Shown: positions 14,228 to 23,378, counted from the first letter of the stretch. The stretch is DNA of 41,482 nt from Alphaproteobacteria bacterium (GCA_019240125.1 JAFAYW010000021.1:1-41482), one strand, 5' to 3'. Notes: generated by a model from the letters alone, not told the origin. Made by a program: numbers and translations.

Positions 14228-16543
14228 TCAGGGATGTGCGGCGCGGATGGCGCGCCAGACGCGCTCGGAAGTGGCCGGCATGTCGATGTGATCGATGCCG
14301 AGCGGCGCGAGTGCATCCAAGATCGTGTTCATGACCGTCTGCGGCGCCGCTATGCAGCCGGCCTGACCCGAGCCCTTAACGCCCAGCGGGTTTACCGCGG
14401 TCGGCAACTCGCCAAACGCGATCTCGAGCACCGGCAGGTCTCCGGCGCGCGGCAGGGCGTAATCCATCAGCGAGCCGCTTAGGAGCTGACCCGACGCCGC
14501 CTCGTAAACGGTGTGTTCGAGCAACGCCTGGCCGATGCCCTGTGCCAGGCCGCCTTGGACCTGGCCGCGCGTCAGCATCGGGTTGATCAGACGGCCATAA
14601 TCATCGACCGCGGTGTAGGCCTCAAGTGTCACCAAACCGGTTTCGGGGTCGATCTCTACCTCGGCGGCATGGCAGCCGCTCGGAAAGGTGAAGATATCGG
14701 AGGGGTTGAACGCCGCTGAATCGAGGCCCGCTGTCATACCCTCGGGCAGGTTGGCCGGGTCGCGCGCCGCCTCCGCGAGAGCGAGCAGGTCAATGCCGCG
14801 GTCGGTGTCAGCCACCGAAAACAGCCCGGCGGCGAAGGCGATGTCGTCAACCTCGGCTTGCAGCAGGTGCGCCGCCAAGGCTCGCCCCTTGGCGATAGCC
14901 GCCTCGGCGGCTTGATGCAACGCCATGCCGCCCATATACATCGATCGCGCGCCGCCGTGCCCGTTACCGCGCTCCACCCGGCTGGTGTCCGCCTGCACCA
15001 GGCGGAATGCGTCGAGCGGCAGGCCGAGCAAGTCGGAGGCGATCTGCGCAAAACTTGTCTCGTGCCCCTGGCCGTTTGACTGCGTCCCGAGCACCAGATC
15101 GACAACTCCATCAGCGCGAAAGCGGATAGCGGCGTGCTCGCCAGGCGCACCGCGCGAGGTTTCGAGAAAGCACGCGACCCCCAGCCCGCGCAGCCGGCCC
15201 CGTGCCGACGCTTCCTGGCGTCGCCGGATAAATTCCGGGGTACGGACCTTTGCGGACAATTCCTCGAGGTTGGCGGCAAAGCGGCCGCAATCCATCGTGA
15301 TGCCGAGACCGGAGCGGTATGGGAAGTCGCGGATCAGATTGCGGCGGCGCAACTCCACCGGGTCGAGATTGAGCTGCCGCGCGGCGCGTTCGAGCAGCCG
15401 CTCGATCAGGAAATTCGCCTCGGGCTTGCCGGCACCGCGATATGCGTCGATCGGCACCGTATTGGTAAAAACTCCGCTCACGCGCATGAACACCGCGGGG
15501 ACCGCATACACCCCGCCGGTGGCGCTCGCGGTCGAGTTGGTCGAGCTGCCGGGGCCGCTGGTCGACAAATAAGCGCCCATATTGGCGAGCGTCTCGACCT
15601 CAAGACCGAGAACCCTTCCGCTCGCGTCGAGGGCTAGGCGCGCCTTCGTGTGGTTGTCGCGGCCCTGAATGGCGGCGACGAACTCCTCGTCCTGCTGCGC
15701 CACCCATTTCACCGGACGGCCGAGCTGCCGCGCCGCCCACAGCACCAGCACATATTCGGGATAGAGGAAATTCTTGACCCCGAACCCGCCGCCGACATCC
15801 GGCGCCCTGACGTGCACCTGCTCGGGCGGAACATGAAACACGGAGCCCGCCAGCTGATCGCGTATGCTGTGGACGCCCTGCGCCGTGGCGAGCAGTTCGT
15901 AGCGACGGGTGCGCGCATCGTAATTCCCCAGCGCAGCACGCGGCTCGATTGGCGCAACGACGAGTCGATTGTTGACCAGTGCGATCTCGACAATATGCGC
16001 CGCGCCGGCAAATGCCCGCCCGGCAGCGGCGCGATCGCCGCGTTCGAACCGATACGCGACATTCCCCGGCGCCTCGGGCCAAAGCAGCGGCGCCCCCGGC
16101 AGGATCGCCGCCGGCGGCTGGGTGATGGTCGGTAATGACCGGTAGTCGATTTCGATGGCTGCCGCACCGTCCCGCGCCTGCTCCACCGTCTCGGCAACGA
16201 CCACGGCTACCGCCTCACCGACGTGCCGCACCCTTTCCACTGCCAGCGCATGCCGCGGTGGCACGATCAAGGGCGCCAGCGTTGCGACCTGAGCGATGCA
16301 GGGCAGCGGCCCGACACCGTCGCCAACGAGATTTGCGGCGGTGTACACGCCTCGAACCCCCGGCATATGTCGCGCCGATCCGGCATCGATCGCGGCAATT
16401 TCGGCATGGCCATGCGGCGATCGCAGCACCACGGCGTGCAGTTGACCAGGGAGGTTCAGGTCATCGACGTAGCGCCCGCGACCGGTCAGGAACCGCGCAT
16501 CTTCAAACCGGGGAACGGAGCGGCCGATAAACCCGTCCTGCAT
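14228..16543 (-). CDS. Molybdenum hydroxylase large subunit (CoxL/xanthine-dehydrogenase family), orphan, Gln at the catalytic Glu
   Basis: This 771-residue protein matches aldehyde/xanthine/CO dehydrogenase molybdopterin subunits in full length: RSVPRFEDARFLTGRGRYVD, RSPHGHAEI, VGGGFGVKNFLYPEY (250-264), DAYRGAGKPEANFLIERLLE (366-385) and the C-terminal GVKGSGQAGCIAAPQTVMN. The AYRGAG active-site loop is of the non-CO-dehydrogenase type; AYxCSFR would mark CoxL. The family's general-base Glu (usual pattern G-x-G-E-A-G) is Gln727 here, codon CAG at 14363-14365. No FeS (CoxS) or FAD (CoxM) subunit gene is next to it. It should hydroxylate an aldehyde or N-heterocycle if partnered, but the Gln raises doubt about the standard mechanism. 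Confidence 0.9.
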   Translation of the reverse strand: MQDGFIGRSVPRFEDARFLTGRGRYVDDLNLPGQLHAVVLRSPHGHAEIAAIDAGSARHMPGVRGVYTAANLVGDGVGPLPCIAQVATLAPLIVPPRHALAVERVRHVGEAVAVVVAETVEQARDGAAAIEIDYRSLPTITQPPAAILPGAPLLWPEAPGNVAYRFERGDRAAAGRAFAGAAHIVEIALVNNRLVVAPIEPRAALGNYDARTRRYELLATAQGVHSIRDQLAGSVFHVPPEQVHVRAPDVGGGFGVKNFLYPEYVLVLWAARQLGRPVKWVAQQDEEFVAAIQGRDNHTKARLALDASGRVLGLEVETLANMGAYLSTSGPGSSTNSTASATGGVYAVPAVFMRVSGVFTNTVPIDAYRGAGKPEANFLIERLLERAARQLNLDPVELRRRNLIRDFPYRSGLGITMDCGRFAANLEELSAKVRTPEFIRRRQEASARGRLRGLGVACFLETSRGAPGEHAAIRFRADGVVDLVLGTQSNGQGHETSFAQIASDLLGLPLDAFRLVQADTSRVERGNGHGGARSMYMGGMALHQAAEAAIAKGRALAAHLLQAEVDDIAFAAGLFSVADTDRGIDLLALAEAARDPANLPEGMTAGLDSAAFNPSDIFTFPSGCHAAEVEIDPETGLVTLEAYTAVDDYGRLINPMLTRGQVQGGLAQGIGQALLEHTVYEAASGQLLSGSLMDYALPRAGDLPVLEIAFGELPTAVNPLGVKGSGQAGCIAAPQTVMNTILDALAPLGIDHIDMPATSERVWRAIRAAHP

Positions 16544-16647
16544 CAGCTGCCCTCAACCTCCGGATTAAAAAATGGCGTTCTTAATGACCACGTCACATCG
16601 TAAACTGTCGCCGCGCGCGAATAGCCGCACGCCTTAAGCGGGGCACA

Positions 16648-18318
16648 ATGGCCGAACGCCGCTTTATCGTCGAACTCATAAAACCCTCGCATTACGATGA
16701 TGATGGCTATGTCATTCAATGGCTGCGGTCGTGGATCCCGTCGAATTCGCTGGCCTGTCTGTACGCGATCACACAGGACATCGCCGAACGCCAGGGGCTC
16801 GGCGCCGACGTGACATTCGAGACGCACGCCTATGATGAGTGCCACACCATCATCCCGGTAGGGCGGATCATCCGCCGGATCAAGGCGGCCGATGCCGGGC
16901 TTGTGTGCCTCGTCGGAGTGCAATCGAACCAGTTTCCCCGAGCCGTCGATATCGCGGCGCAGTTCCGCGCCGCCGGCATCCAGGTGGCCATCGGCGGATT
17001 TCATGTTTCGGGCTGCATCGCGATGCTGCCGGAGTTGCCGCCCGATATCGCGGCGGCGCGCGACCGGGGCATCATCCTGTTTGCCGGCGAGGCCGAGGGC
17101 CGACTCGATGAGGTCTTCGCCGACGTGCTCCAGGGCACACCCAGGCCGATCTACAACTACATGAACGACCTGCCGGGCTTGCAGCAGCAGGTCACGCCCT
17201 TTCTGCCAATCGAGATCGTGCGCCGCTACAGCGAAACACTGGGCGCCTTCGACGCCGGACGAGGCTGCCCGTTTCAATGCAGCTTCTGCACGATCATCAA
17301 TGTGCAGGGGCGCAAATCGCGCTGGCGCGACGCCGACGACGTCGAGGCGCTGGTCCGCGCCAACATCACCCAGGGCGTCCGTCGCTTCTTTATCACCGAC
17401 GACAATTTCGCGCGCAACCGCAATTGGGAGGCCATCTTCGACCGGCTGATCCGGATGCGGGAGGAGGAGGGGCTGACCCTCAACTTCATCATCCAGGTCG
17501 ATACACTTTGCCACCGCATCCCGCGCTTTGTCGAAAAGGCGGCCCGGGCCGGATGCGCCCGCGTATTTATCGGGCTGGAGAACATCAACCCCGACAATCT
17601 TCTGGCCGTGAAGAAAAAGCAGAACAGGGTGCACGAATACCGCGAACTGTTCCTGGCGTGGCGGCGCCACAAGGTGATCACCTATGCCGGGTATATCCTC
17701 GGCTTCCCGAACGACACGCCGGAACGCGTAGCCCGCGACATCGCTACCGTGCAGCGCGAGTTGCCGGTTGATCTGCTCGAATTCTTCATGCTGACGCCAT
17801 TGCCGGGCTCGGTAGACCATAAGCAGCTCCATCAGGACGGTGCCTGGATGGATCCGGACATGAACAAATACGATCTGGAGCATGTCACGGCCCACCACCC
17901 GGTGATGAGCGACACCGACTGGCAGGCGCTCTACCGCAACGCTTTCGACCTCTACTACTCTCCCGAGCATATCGAGCGGCTGATGCAGCGCGCCAAGGCG
18001 TCTGGCATCAAGCCGGTGCGGCTGGTCAATCACGTGCTGCAATTCTACTTCACGGTCCGCCAGGAAAAGGTGCATCCGTTGCAGGGCGGATTTTTCCGTC
18101 GCAAGATCCGCACCCAGCGGCGTTCTGGCCTGCCGCGCGAAAACCCGCTGGTTTTTTATCCGAGACGGATGCGGGAAATCCTCGACACGCATGTCCGGCT
18201 GGTTTTGTTTTACCTGTTCTTGCACCGAATCCGCCGGCGGGTTGAGCGCGACCCGATCGTAATCGATGATCCGGCGCTGCGCGCGCCGGAGGCAGATGAC
18301 GAGCCGGTCGCGGCGTAA
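16648..18318 (+). CDS. Radical SAM protein with N-terminal B12-binding-like domain
   Basis: This 556-residue protein has an N-terminal Rossmann-like domain (about 1-160) with GGFHVSG and FAGEAEGRLDEVF as in cobalamin-binding radical SAM enzymes, then the 4Fe-4S motif GRGCPFQCSFC (Cys207, 211, 214), ITDDNFARN, FIGLENINPDN and YILGFPNDTPERV. The classical DxHxxG cobalamin motif is not present, so B12 binding is doubtful. The last 120 residues include an aromatic, basic stretch. The family performs methylations, ring formations and other radical chemistry in lipid, tetrapyrrole or natural-product modification. The gene is alone, divergent from the molybdenum hydroxylase by 104 bases, with GCGGGG before the ATG. 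The substrate is unknown. Confidence 0.88.
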   Translation: MAERRFIVELIKPSHYDDDGYVIQWLRSWIPSNSLACLYAITQDIAERQGLGADVTFETHAYDECHTIIPVGRIIRRIKAADAGLVCLVGVQSNQFPRAVDIAAQFRAAGIQVAIGGFHVSGCIAMLPELPPDIAAARDRGIILFAGEAEGRLDEVFADVLQGTPRPIYNYMNDLPGLQQQVTPFLPIEIVRRYSETLGAFDAGRGCPFQCSFCTIINVQGRKSRWRDADDVEALVRANITQGVRRFFITDDNFARNRNWEAIFDRLIRMREEEGLTLNFIIQVDTLCHRIPRFVEKAARAGCARVFIGLENINPDNLLAVKKKQNRVHEYRELFLAWRRHKVITYAGYILGFPNDTPERVARDIATVQRELPVDLLEFFMLTPLPGSVDHKQLHQDGAWMDPDMNKYDLEHVTAHHPVMSDTDWQALYRNAFDLYYSPEHIERLMQRAKASGIKPVRLVNHVLQFYFTVRQEKVHPLQGGFFRRKIRTQRRSGLPRENPLVFYPRRMREILDTHVRLVLFYLFLHRIRRRVERDPIVIDDPALRAPEADDEPVAA

Positions 18319-18494
18319 GGACTGCTCGGTGGGAGCGCGCACCGCCCCATACCACCGGGCCGGAATTCACCACTCCGGGGGCTCGTGACAAATTTTGCGG
18401 CTTTCGGTTCATGGGCTGGCACAGCGCTGTTAGTGTGGTCGGGGGTTCACCGACAGAGCCCCGCAGCGGCATTCAGAACCGGGAGGACATCATC

Positions 18495-18923
18495 ATGCGT
18501 ACATCGATCGCAATCGCAGCTCTGATCGCGGGCATCGCCACGATACCCGCCGCACACGCGGCAACCGAAACCTTCAAGGGCACGCTAAGTGCGGCTGCCG
18601 AGGTTCCGCCGACGCAGTCGTCGGGCACCGGCTCGGCTTCGGTTACGCTCGACACAAGCACGAAGCAGGTTACGTGGCGTGTCGAATACTCCGGTCTCAC
18701 CGGCCCGGCGATGGCGGCACATATCCATTGCGGGGCCGCCGCCGGCGCCAATGCCGGCGTCGCGGTGCCGCTTGGGCCTGCCAGCGGCGTTGCCAGCCCG
18801 ATCACCGGCTCCGCCACCATGACCGACGCGCAGATCGCCGACCTCACGTCCGGCAAGTGCTATGTCAATGTCCATACGGACAAGAACAAGGGCGGCGAAG
18901 TTCGCGCCCAGCTGATGAAGTAA
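18495..18923 (+). CDS. Secreted CHRD-domain protein
   Basis: This 142-residue protein has a clear signal peptide (MRTSIAIAALIAGIATIPAA, cleavage after HAA) and then one CHRD (chordin-like) domain: TFKGTLSAAAEVPPTQSSGT, VEYSGLTGPAMAAHIHCGAA and CYVNVHTDKNKGGEVRAQL. The AAHIH and NVHT histidines and the final GGEVRGQL-like strand are typical. CHRD proteins in bacteria are exported, beta-sandwich proteins of unknown role. GGGAGG lies 8 bases before the ATG, which fixes the start. The gene is convergent with the next minus-strand gene, only 4 bases apart. Confidence 0.92.
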   Translation: MRTSIAIAALIAGIATIPAAHAATETFKGTLSAAAEVPPTQSSGTGSASVTLDTSTKQVTWRVEYSGLTGPAMAAHIHCGAAAGANAGVAVPLGPASGVASPITGSATMTDAQIADLTSGKCYVNVHTDKNKGGEVRAQLMK

Positions 18924-18927
18924 CGCA

Positions 18928-19539
18928 TCACCGCAGCGGCGGCGCCGGGCACGCACCGGCGTCGCCACTCGGCGGGCTGATGCGCACCAGCAACTGCCCT
19001 GTCAGACCGCACGCTCCAAGGCTCGGGTCGCCAGCAAGGCAGCCTTCGTAAGCCTCCACCGTCGTATCGCGAAAGATCGCACGGATCACGACATCGTCGC
19101 GTCGCCAGACACGTTCGGCGGCAGCCTGGTAGCCGCTGTCGGGGACTGGTGCAACGCCGCACAGGACGTCTGGAACCCCCAATTCGCCAGCGAGACCTTC
19201 GAGGACGGCACGGAAAGCCGGTGGGTTGACACCATGGCGTTGCCGCTCAAGCTGTATGCGCTTCAGACCGCCTGTTGCCTTGTCCATCTGGAAGAACACG
19301 ACAAGCGGCACGCCCCCCACGCGCACGTCGCGCAGCACGACATTGGTATAGCTGTCCCCAAAGTCGATCGGTGTTGCGAGGCCCAGCGCGTTGGGGAAAT
19401 GCGGGGCAAGCGTGCTGCTGGGCGCTCCCCACGTAACCCGCTTCCACAAGGCACTGAGCCCGTCTGCGCGGGCGTGTACACCCGCAAATGTCAGCAGCAC
19501 GGCCAATTGGACGCAGCGCCGAAGCCTCGCCGGAACCAT
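18928..19539 (-). CDS. Secreted hypothetical protein
   Basis: This 203-residue protein has a likely Sec signal (MVPARLRRCVQLAVLLTFAG, cleavage near HARA). The mature part contains an SDGLSALWKRVTWG-like opening, the strands TNVVLRDVRVGGVPLVVFFQ and VWRRDDVVIRAIFRD, and three Cys in GCLAGDPSLGACGLTGQL plus two more, which suggests disulfides in the periplasm. I do not recognise a family. AAGGCGAG precedes the start. It is convergent with the CHRD gene and divergent from the small 81-residue gene. Confidence 0.75.
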   Translation of the reverse strand: MVPARLRRCVQLAVLLTFAGVHARADGLSALWKRVTWGAPSSTLAPHFPNALGLATPIDFGDSYTNVVLRDVRVGGVPLVVFFQMDKATGGLKRIQLERQRHGVNPPAFRAVLEGLAGELGVPDVLCGVAPVPDSGYQAAAERVWRRDDVVIRAIFRDTTVEAYEGCLAGDPSLGACGLTGQLLVRISPPSGDAGACPAPPLR

Positions 19540-19591
19540 GCGTTATCTCGCCTTGTTCGGGAGCGACATCGAACGTCTCTGGGGTTGATGC

Positions 19592-19837
19592 ATGTTGCTC
19601 GTTACTGCGACGACGGTCATAGGTGCGGTGGATCGGGAGCGCATCGATCAGATGGCGCGCGACATCGTGCTCGATACCTATCGACTGACCGAGACAATCG
19701 ACACCGACAAGGAAGCCGCCTTCGACGCGGCGCTCTCCGCCTACCAGAGAAATTTTCCTTCGGTCGCAAAGGCCGTGGCACGCCGGGCGGTGCTCTTCAT
19801 CATAGAAAGTGAACTAGACGCGACCGCTCGCAATTAG
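19592..19837 (+). CDS. Small hypothetical protein, 81 residues
   Basis: The frame reads as a short, mostly helical protein (RERIDQMARDIVLDTYRL, EAAFDAALSAYQRNFP, AKAVARRAVLFIIESELDA). Composition is like a real soluble protein, with no long low-complexity part. The Shine-Dalgarno (GGGG before GTTGATGC) is moderate. It overlaps no better candidate and fills the space between two minus-strand genes, ending eight bases before the DadA-like stop. I do not recognise a family. Confidence 0.5.
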   Translation: MLLVTATTVIGAVDRERIDQMARDIVLDTYRLTETIDTDKEAAFDAALSAYQRNFPSVAKAVARRAVLFIIESELDATARN

Positions 19838-19845
19838 GCGAGGCA

Positions 19846-21111
19846 TCAGGCGAACCGTGCCGGATCAAACGGCGCGATATCGATAGAAGCGGGCCGACGC
19901 GCGACAAGGTCGGCAACGACCTTGCCGGTCATCGGTGCCGCCGTCATTCCGACATGGCCATGGCCGAAGGCGTAGATCACGTCCGGAGTGGCGCGCGACC
20001 GGCCGAGTGCCGGCAACGAATCAGGCATCGACGGCCGGTGTCCCATCCACAAGGACAGCCGCTCTTCCTCATAGTCGGCGGCCAGGCCCGGCAGCATCTG
20101 GCGCCCCTGCGCCAGCAGCATGCGGGCACGGCGCCAGTCGGGCGCGGCTGTCAGCCCGGCGAGCTCGACCGTACCGGCGAAGCGCAATCCCGTATCCATC
20201 GGGGTGGCGACAAATTTGCCGTCGGCATCGGCGGTTGGAATCCGCGGGATGGCTTCAGGATCGCGGATCATCAGGTGATAACCGCGCTCGGTTTCGAGCG
20301 GCAGCCGGTCGCCCAATTCGGCCGCGAGCGGCCGCGAATGGGCACCCGCGCACAGCACCGCCGCATCCGCCGCGATCTCACCGGTATCGGTGCGGATCGC
20401 GGCGAGACGTTCGCCGTCGAGACGAAACCCGGTCGCGCAAGCGCGGGTGATGGCCCCGCCCTGCCGCACGAAATGCTCGGCCAGCCGCAAGACAAGTGCA
20501 TGCGGATTGCTGGTGTGCCCGTTCTCCCTGACCAGCAATCCACGTACATACTCGCGCGACAGGACCGGTTCGAGCTGCCGCAATTCGTCGGTGTCGAATT
20601 CATCGACCTCGACGCCGTTCTCGCGGCGCAATGCCCAGGCGAGCCCGTCTTTCGCCAACGAAGCGGCAGAGCGATAGACATAGAGGTGTCCCCGCTGATG
20701 GATCAGCGCCTCGGCACCCGCATCGCGCGCCAACTCCCGCACCAGCGGGACGGTGGGGGCCAGGAGGGGACGCAGGGCTTTCGCCTGCCGATGCACCTTG
20801 TCGGCCGTGCCGGCGCGCGCGAATCGCGCCAGATAGGGCAGGATCGACGGCAGGTAGCTCCAGCGCAATGAAAGAGGGCCAAGCGGGTCTTGCAGCCAGC
20901 GCGGCACATTGCGAATGGTTCCCGGCATCGACGTCGGTGTGACCGACGAGCCGTTAAAGCAGCCGGCATTACCGAACGAGGCGCCCTCGCCCACATGACC
21001 CGGCTCGACTACGCATACGCTGTTACCGTCGCGCTGCAGCCATATGGCGGTGCACATTCCCACCATGCCGCCGCCGATCACGGCGACGCGCCGATTGCCG
21101 TTAACCGCCAT
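19846..21111 (-). CDS. FAD-dependent D-amino-acid dehydrogenase (DadA-like)
   Basis: This 421-residue protein starts with the dinucleotide-binding motif VAVIGGGMVGMCTAIWLQRDG and carries EGASFGNAGCFNGSSVTPTS, the GNAG block found in DadA enzymes. The C-terminal FAD contacts are ETERGYHLMI, FAGTVELAGL and YAFGHGHVGMTAAPMTGKVV. It should oxidise a D-amino acid or related amine to the 2-oxoacid, passing electrons to the respiratory chain. AAGGAAG precedes the ATG. The gene is alone on its strand, divergent from the LLM oxidoreductase by 158 bases. No racemase is adjacent. Confidence 0.9.
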   Translation of the reverse strand: MAVNGNRRVAVIGGGMVGMCTAIWLQRDGNSVCVVEPGHVGEGASFGNAGCFNGSSVTPTSMPGTIRNVPRWLQDPLGPLSLRWSYLPSILPYLARFARAGTADKVHRQAKALRPLLAPTVPLVRELARDAGAEALIHQRGHLYVYRSAASLAKDGLAWALRRENGVEVDEFDTDELRQLEPVLSREYVRGLLVRENGHTSNPHALVLRLAEHFVRQGGAITRACATGFRLDGERLAAIRTDTGEIAADAAVLCAGAHSRPLAAELGDRLPLETERGYHLMIRDPEAIPRIPTADADGKFVATPMDTGLRFAGTVELAGLTAAPDWRRARMLLAQGRQMLPGLAADYEEERLSLWMGHRPSMPDSLPALGRSRATPDVIYAFGHGHVGMTAAPMTGKVVADLVARRPASIDIAPFDPARFA

Positions 21112-21269
21112 GCCCGACTTCCTTCGTGCTGGTGAGGGTTAGAAAGTATTCTCACGGTTCGGCAACAAGCATGCCGCTGGTGAGCTGTTATCGCGACTTT
21201 TTCCGCGCGACGACGTTATGCGCTCGGCTAGAGTGAGACGGCGCGGCTTGGCGCGTTGGGGAGATTGCG

Positions 21270-22154
21270 ATGCAGCTCGGCAGGCTGGGTGTTTGGGCGG
21301 CGATGGATCTTTTGACCGCGGCCGAAGGTGCCGCCTTCGCGCAGCGCGTCGAGGGCTGGGGCTATGCGGCGCTATGGCTGCCCGAAAGTCGCGGCCGCAA
21401 TGTGCTGGTGCACTCGTCATGGCTTTTGGCCAACACAAAGACACTGATCGTGGCGCCCGGTATCGCCAATATCTATGCGCGCGACGCGATGGCGATGGCG
21501 AATGGTCAGCGCGCTTTGGCCGAGCAATCCGGCGGGCGCTTTCTGCTCGGCCTCGGCGTCTCTCATGTGCCATCGGTCGAGGGTGTTCGGGGCCATACTT
21601 ACGGGCGTCCGATCGCCACGATGCGTGCCTATCTCGACGCGATGAAAGCGGCCCCCTATGGCGCGCCCGAACCGTCCGAAAAGCCGCTGACCATCCTCGC
21701 GGCGCTCGGTCCAAAGATGCTCGAATTGTCCGGTACCCATGCCGATGGCGCGCATCCCTACAATGTGACGCCCGAGCACACCGCGCAGGCCCGCCGCATT
21801 CTCGGCCCCGGCAAGCTGCTCTGCCCCGAAGTCTGGGTGCTGTTGGAGACGGATGCCGCCAAGGCTCGCGGGCTCGGACGGCAGGCGCTGGCGAATTACA
21901 TGCGGCTCGACAACTACCTCAACAACTGGCGCCGGCTGGGCTTCAGCGACGATGACCTCGCCAGTGGCGGCTCCGATCGCTTTATCGACGCCAACATATT
22001 ATGGGGTGACGAAGCCACGATCCGCCGGCGTATCCAGGAGCATTGGGATGCCGGCGCTGATCATGTTTGCATCCAATCGATCAGCCCGGATGGCTCGCGG
22101 CGCCCGGACGAGACGGTGCTGGCATTGTTGGCGCCGGCGAGGGGCGCTCGATGA
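21270..22154 (+). CDS. LLM-class F420/flavin-dependent oxidoreductase (TIGR03620-like)
   Basis: This 294-residue protein has the luciferase-like barrel: FAQRVEGWGYAALWLPESRG, TLIVAPGIANIYARDAMAMA, EQSGGRFLLGLGVSHVPSVE, and the final HVCIQSISPDG. The pattern fits the TIGR03620 group, usually annotated as F420-dependent, although an alphaproteobacterium may use FMN. GGGGAG lies 7 bases before the ATG. The substrate is unknown. It is transcribed toward ApaG but separated by 98 bases. Confidence 0.88.
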   Translation: MQLGRLGVWAAMDLLTAAEGAAFAQRVEGWGYAALWLPESRGRNVLVHSSWLLANTKTLIVAPGIANIYARDAMAMANGQRALAEQSGGRFLLGLGVSHVPSVEGVRGHTYGRPIATMRAYLDAMKAAPYGAPEPSEKPLTILAALGPKMLELSGTHADGAHPYNVTPEHTAQARRILGPGKLLCPEVWVLLETDAAKARGLGRQALANYMRLDNYLNNWRRLGFSDDDLASGGSDRFIDANILWGDEATIRRRIQEHWDAGADHVCIQSISPDGSRRPDETVLALLAPARGAR

Positions 22155-22252
22155 CAATGGGTTGACGCCCGGTGCCCGGCAACCAACATTGGTGCGGCCC
22201 GATGCCGAGGCGCAACATGCGGCCGGGCAACGAACAAGAAGGTTTATGAGGG

Positions 22253-22645
22253 ATGTATTCCGAAACGACCCATTCGATCACGGTCACGGTCAAGCCGTTC
22301 TATCTGGAACAGCATTCCTCCCCTGACGAGAACCACTACGTCTGGGCCTATCACGTAAAGATAGAAAACGGTGGCAACCAGGTCGTGCAACTGCGGCGGC
22401 GCCACTGGCAGATCACCGATAGCCGGGGACGGCAGCAGGAAGTGCGCGGCCCCGGGGTGGTCGGCGAAGAGCCGGTGCTGAAGCCCGGCGAGAGCTTTGA
22501 GTACACCAGCAGCTGCCCATTACCGACTCCATCCGGCTTTATGGTCGGCGACTACGAGATGGAGACCCACGAGGGCGAGAACTTTCTGGTCAGGGTTCCC
22601 GCCTTTTCCCTCGACATGCCACAGCAGGATATGCGGCTAAACTAG
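22253..22645 (+). CDS. apaG: ApaG domain protein
   Basis: This 130-residue protein is a full ApaG: ITVTVKPFYLEQHSSPDENH, VWAYHVKIENGG, LRRRHWQITDSRG, EVRGPGVVGEEPVLKPGESF and TPSGFMVGDYEMETHEGE are the conserved beta-sandwich blocks. The family has been linked to Co/Mg efflux in enterobacteria but its molecular role is unclear. AAGAAGG lies 9 bases before the ATG. A stem-loop follows the stop (22649-22683). Confidence 0.95.
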   Translation: MYSETTHSITVTVKPFYLEQHSSPDENHYVWAYHVKIENGGNQVVQLRRRHWQITDSRGRQQEVRGPGVVGEEPVLKPGESFEYTSSCPLPTPSGFMVGDYEMETHEGENFLVRVPAFSLDMPQQDMRLN

Positions 22646-22648
22646 CTG

Positions 22649-22683
22649 CCGCCTGCGTCCTCACCGGGCGCGGCTGCAGGCGG
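22649..22683 (+). terminator. Stem-loop after apaG
   Basis: CCGCCTGC at 22649-22656 pairs perfectly with GCAGGCGG at 22676-22683 over a 19-base loop, starting four bases after the apaG stop. The position suggests transcript termination or 3' protection. No T-run follows, so it is not a standard intrinsic terminator. Confidence 0.35.
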
Positions 22684-22733
22684 TCGCGACTCGTGTCACG
22701 AAGGCCCATTCTTAAGCGACGGAAGAGATTCCC

Positions 22734-23378
22734 ATGCCCCCAGATGTTCGTCTCGACGAAATCTCGCGCCATCGCCAAGGCACCGGCAAGCCAACCCGCG
22801 ATGAAGCGCTGGAGGCGGTGCGTACGCTTATTCGATGGGCAGGTGACGATCCCGATCGCGAGGGGCTGCTGGCGACCCCTGACCGGGTAGTGCGATCATT
22901 TGCCGAATTCTTCAGCGGCTATGGCGAAGATCCGGAACAGCTGTTGCAACGGACCTTTGAGGAGATGGACGGATACGACGAGATCGTCCTTCTCAAGGAC
23001 ATCCGTTTTGAATCGCATTGCGAACACCATCTGGCGCCGATCATCGGAAAGGTGCACATCGCCTATCTGCCGAATAACAGGGTGGTCGGCATCTCAAAAC
23101 TGGCGCGGTTGGTGGAGGTGTATGCCAAGCGGCTACAGATTCAGGAGAAAATGACGGCGCAGATCGCCAATTCCCTCAACCAGGTCTTGCAACCCAAGGG
23201 TGTCGCGGTGGTGATCGAGGCGGCACATCAATGCATGACAACCCGCGGCGTGCACAAGCCGGGCGTCAGCATGGTGACAAGCCGCATGTTGGGTGTCTTC
23301 CGCAGCGATCCGACGACCCGGCGCGAGGTCCTGTCGATGATCGGCACGCCACGTGGCGGGACTGGTGAACACGTCTGA
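22734..23378 (+). CDS. folE: GTP cyclohydrolase I (type IA)
   Basis: This 214-residue enzyme converts GTP to dihydroneopterin triphosphate, the first step of folate (and biopterin) synthesis. The zinc ligands are in SHCEHHLAP (Cys96, His99) and [10 protein letters not shown] (Cys167), and IHKPGV-like and [14 protein letters not shown] blocks are present. Zinc ligands intact mark the IA type. GGAAGAG precedes the ATG. Its last 14-26 bases overlap the start of the ArgE-like gene. Confidence 0.96.
   Translation: MPPDVRLDEISRHRQGTGKPTRDEALEAVRTLIRWAGDDPDREGLLATPDRVVRSFAEFFSGYGEDPEQLLQRTFEEMDGYDEIVLLKDIRFESHCEHHLAPIIGKVHIAYLPNNRVVGISKLARLVEVYAKRLQIQEKMTAQIANSLNQVLQPKGVAVVIEAAHQCMTTRGVHKPGVSMVTSRMLGVFRSDPTTRREVLSMIGTPRGGTGEHV

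Noticed and set aside
14228..16543. Carbon monoxide dehydrogenase CoxL
   Set aside because: The active-site loop is AYRGAG, not AYxCSFR, and no coxS/coxM genes are adjacent.
16543..18342. A 599-residue minus-strand frame opposite the radical SAM gene
   Set aside because: It is antisense to a gene with a clear family match; GC-rich DNA with strong third-position bias creates such long shadows, and its composition (many Asp, His, Arg, Gln) is typical of them.
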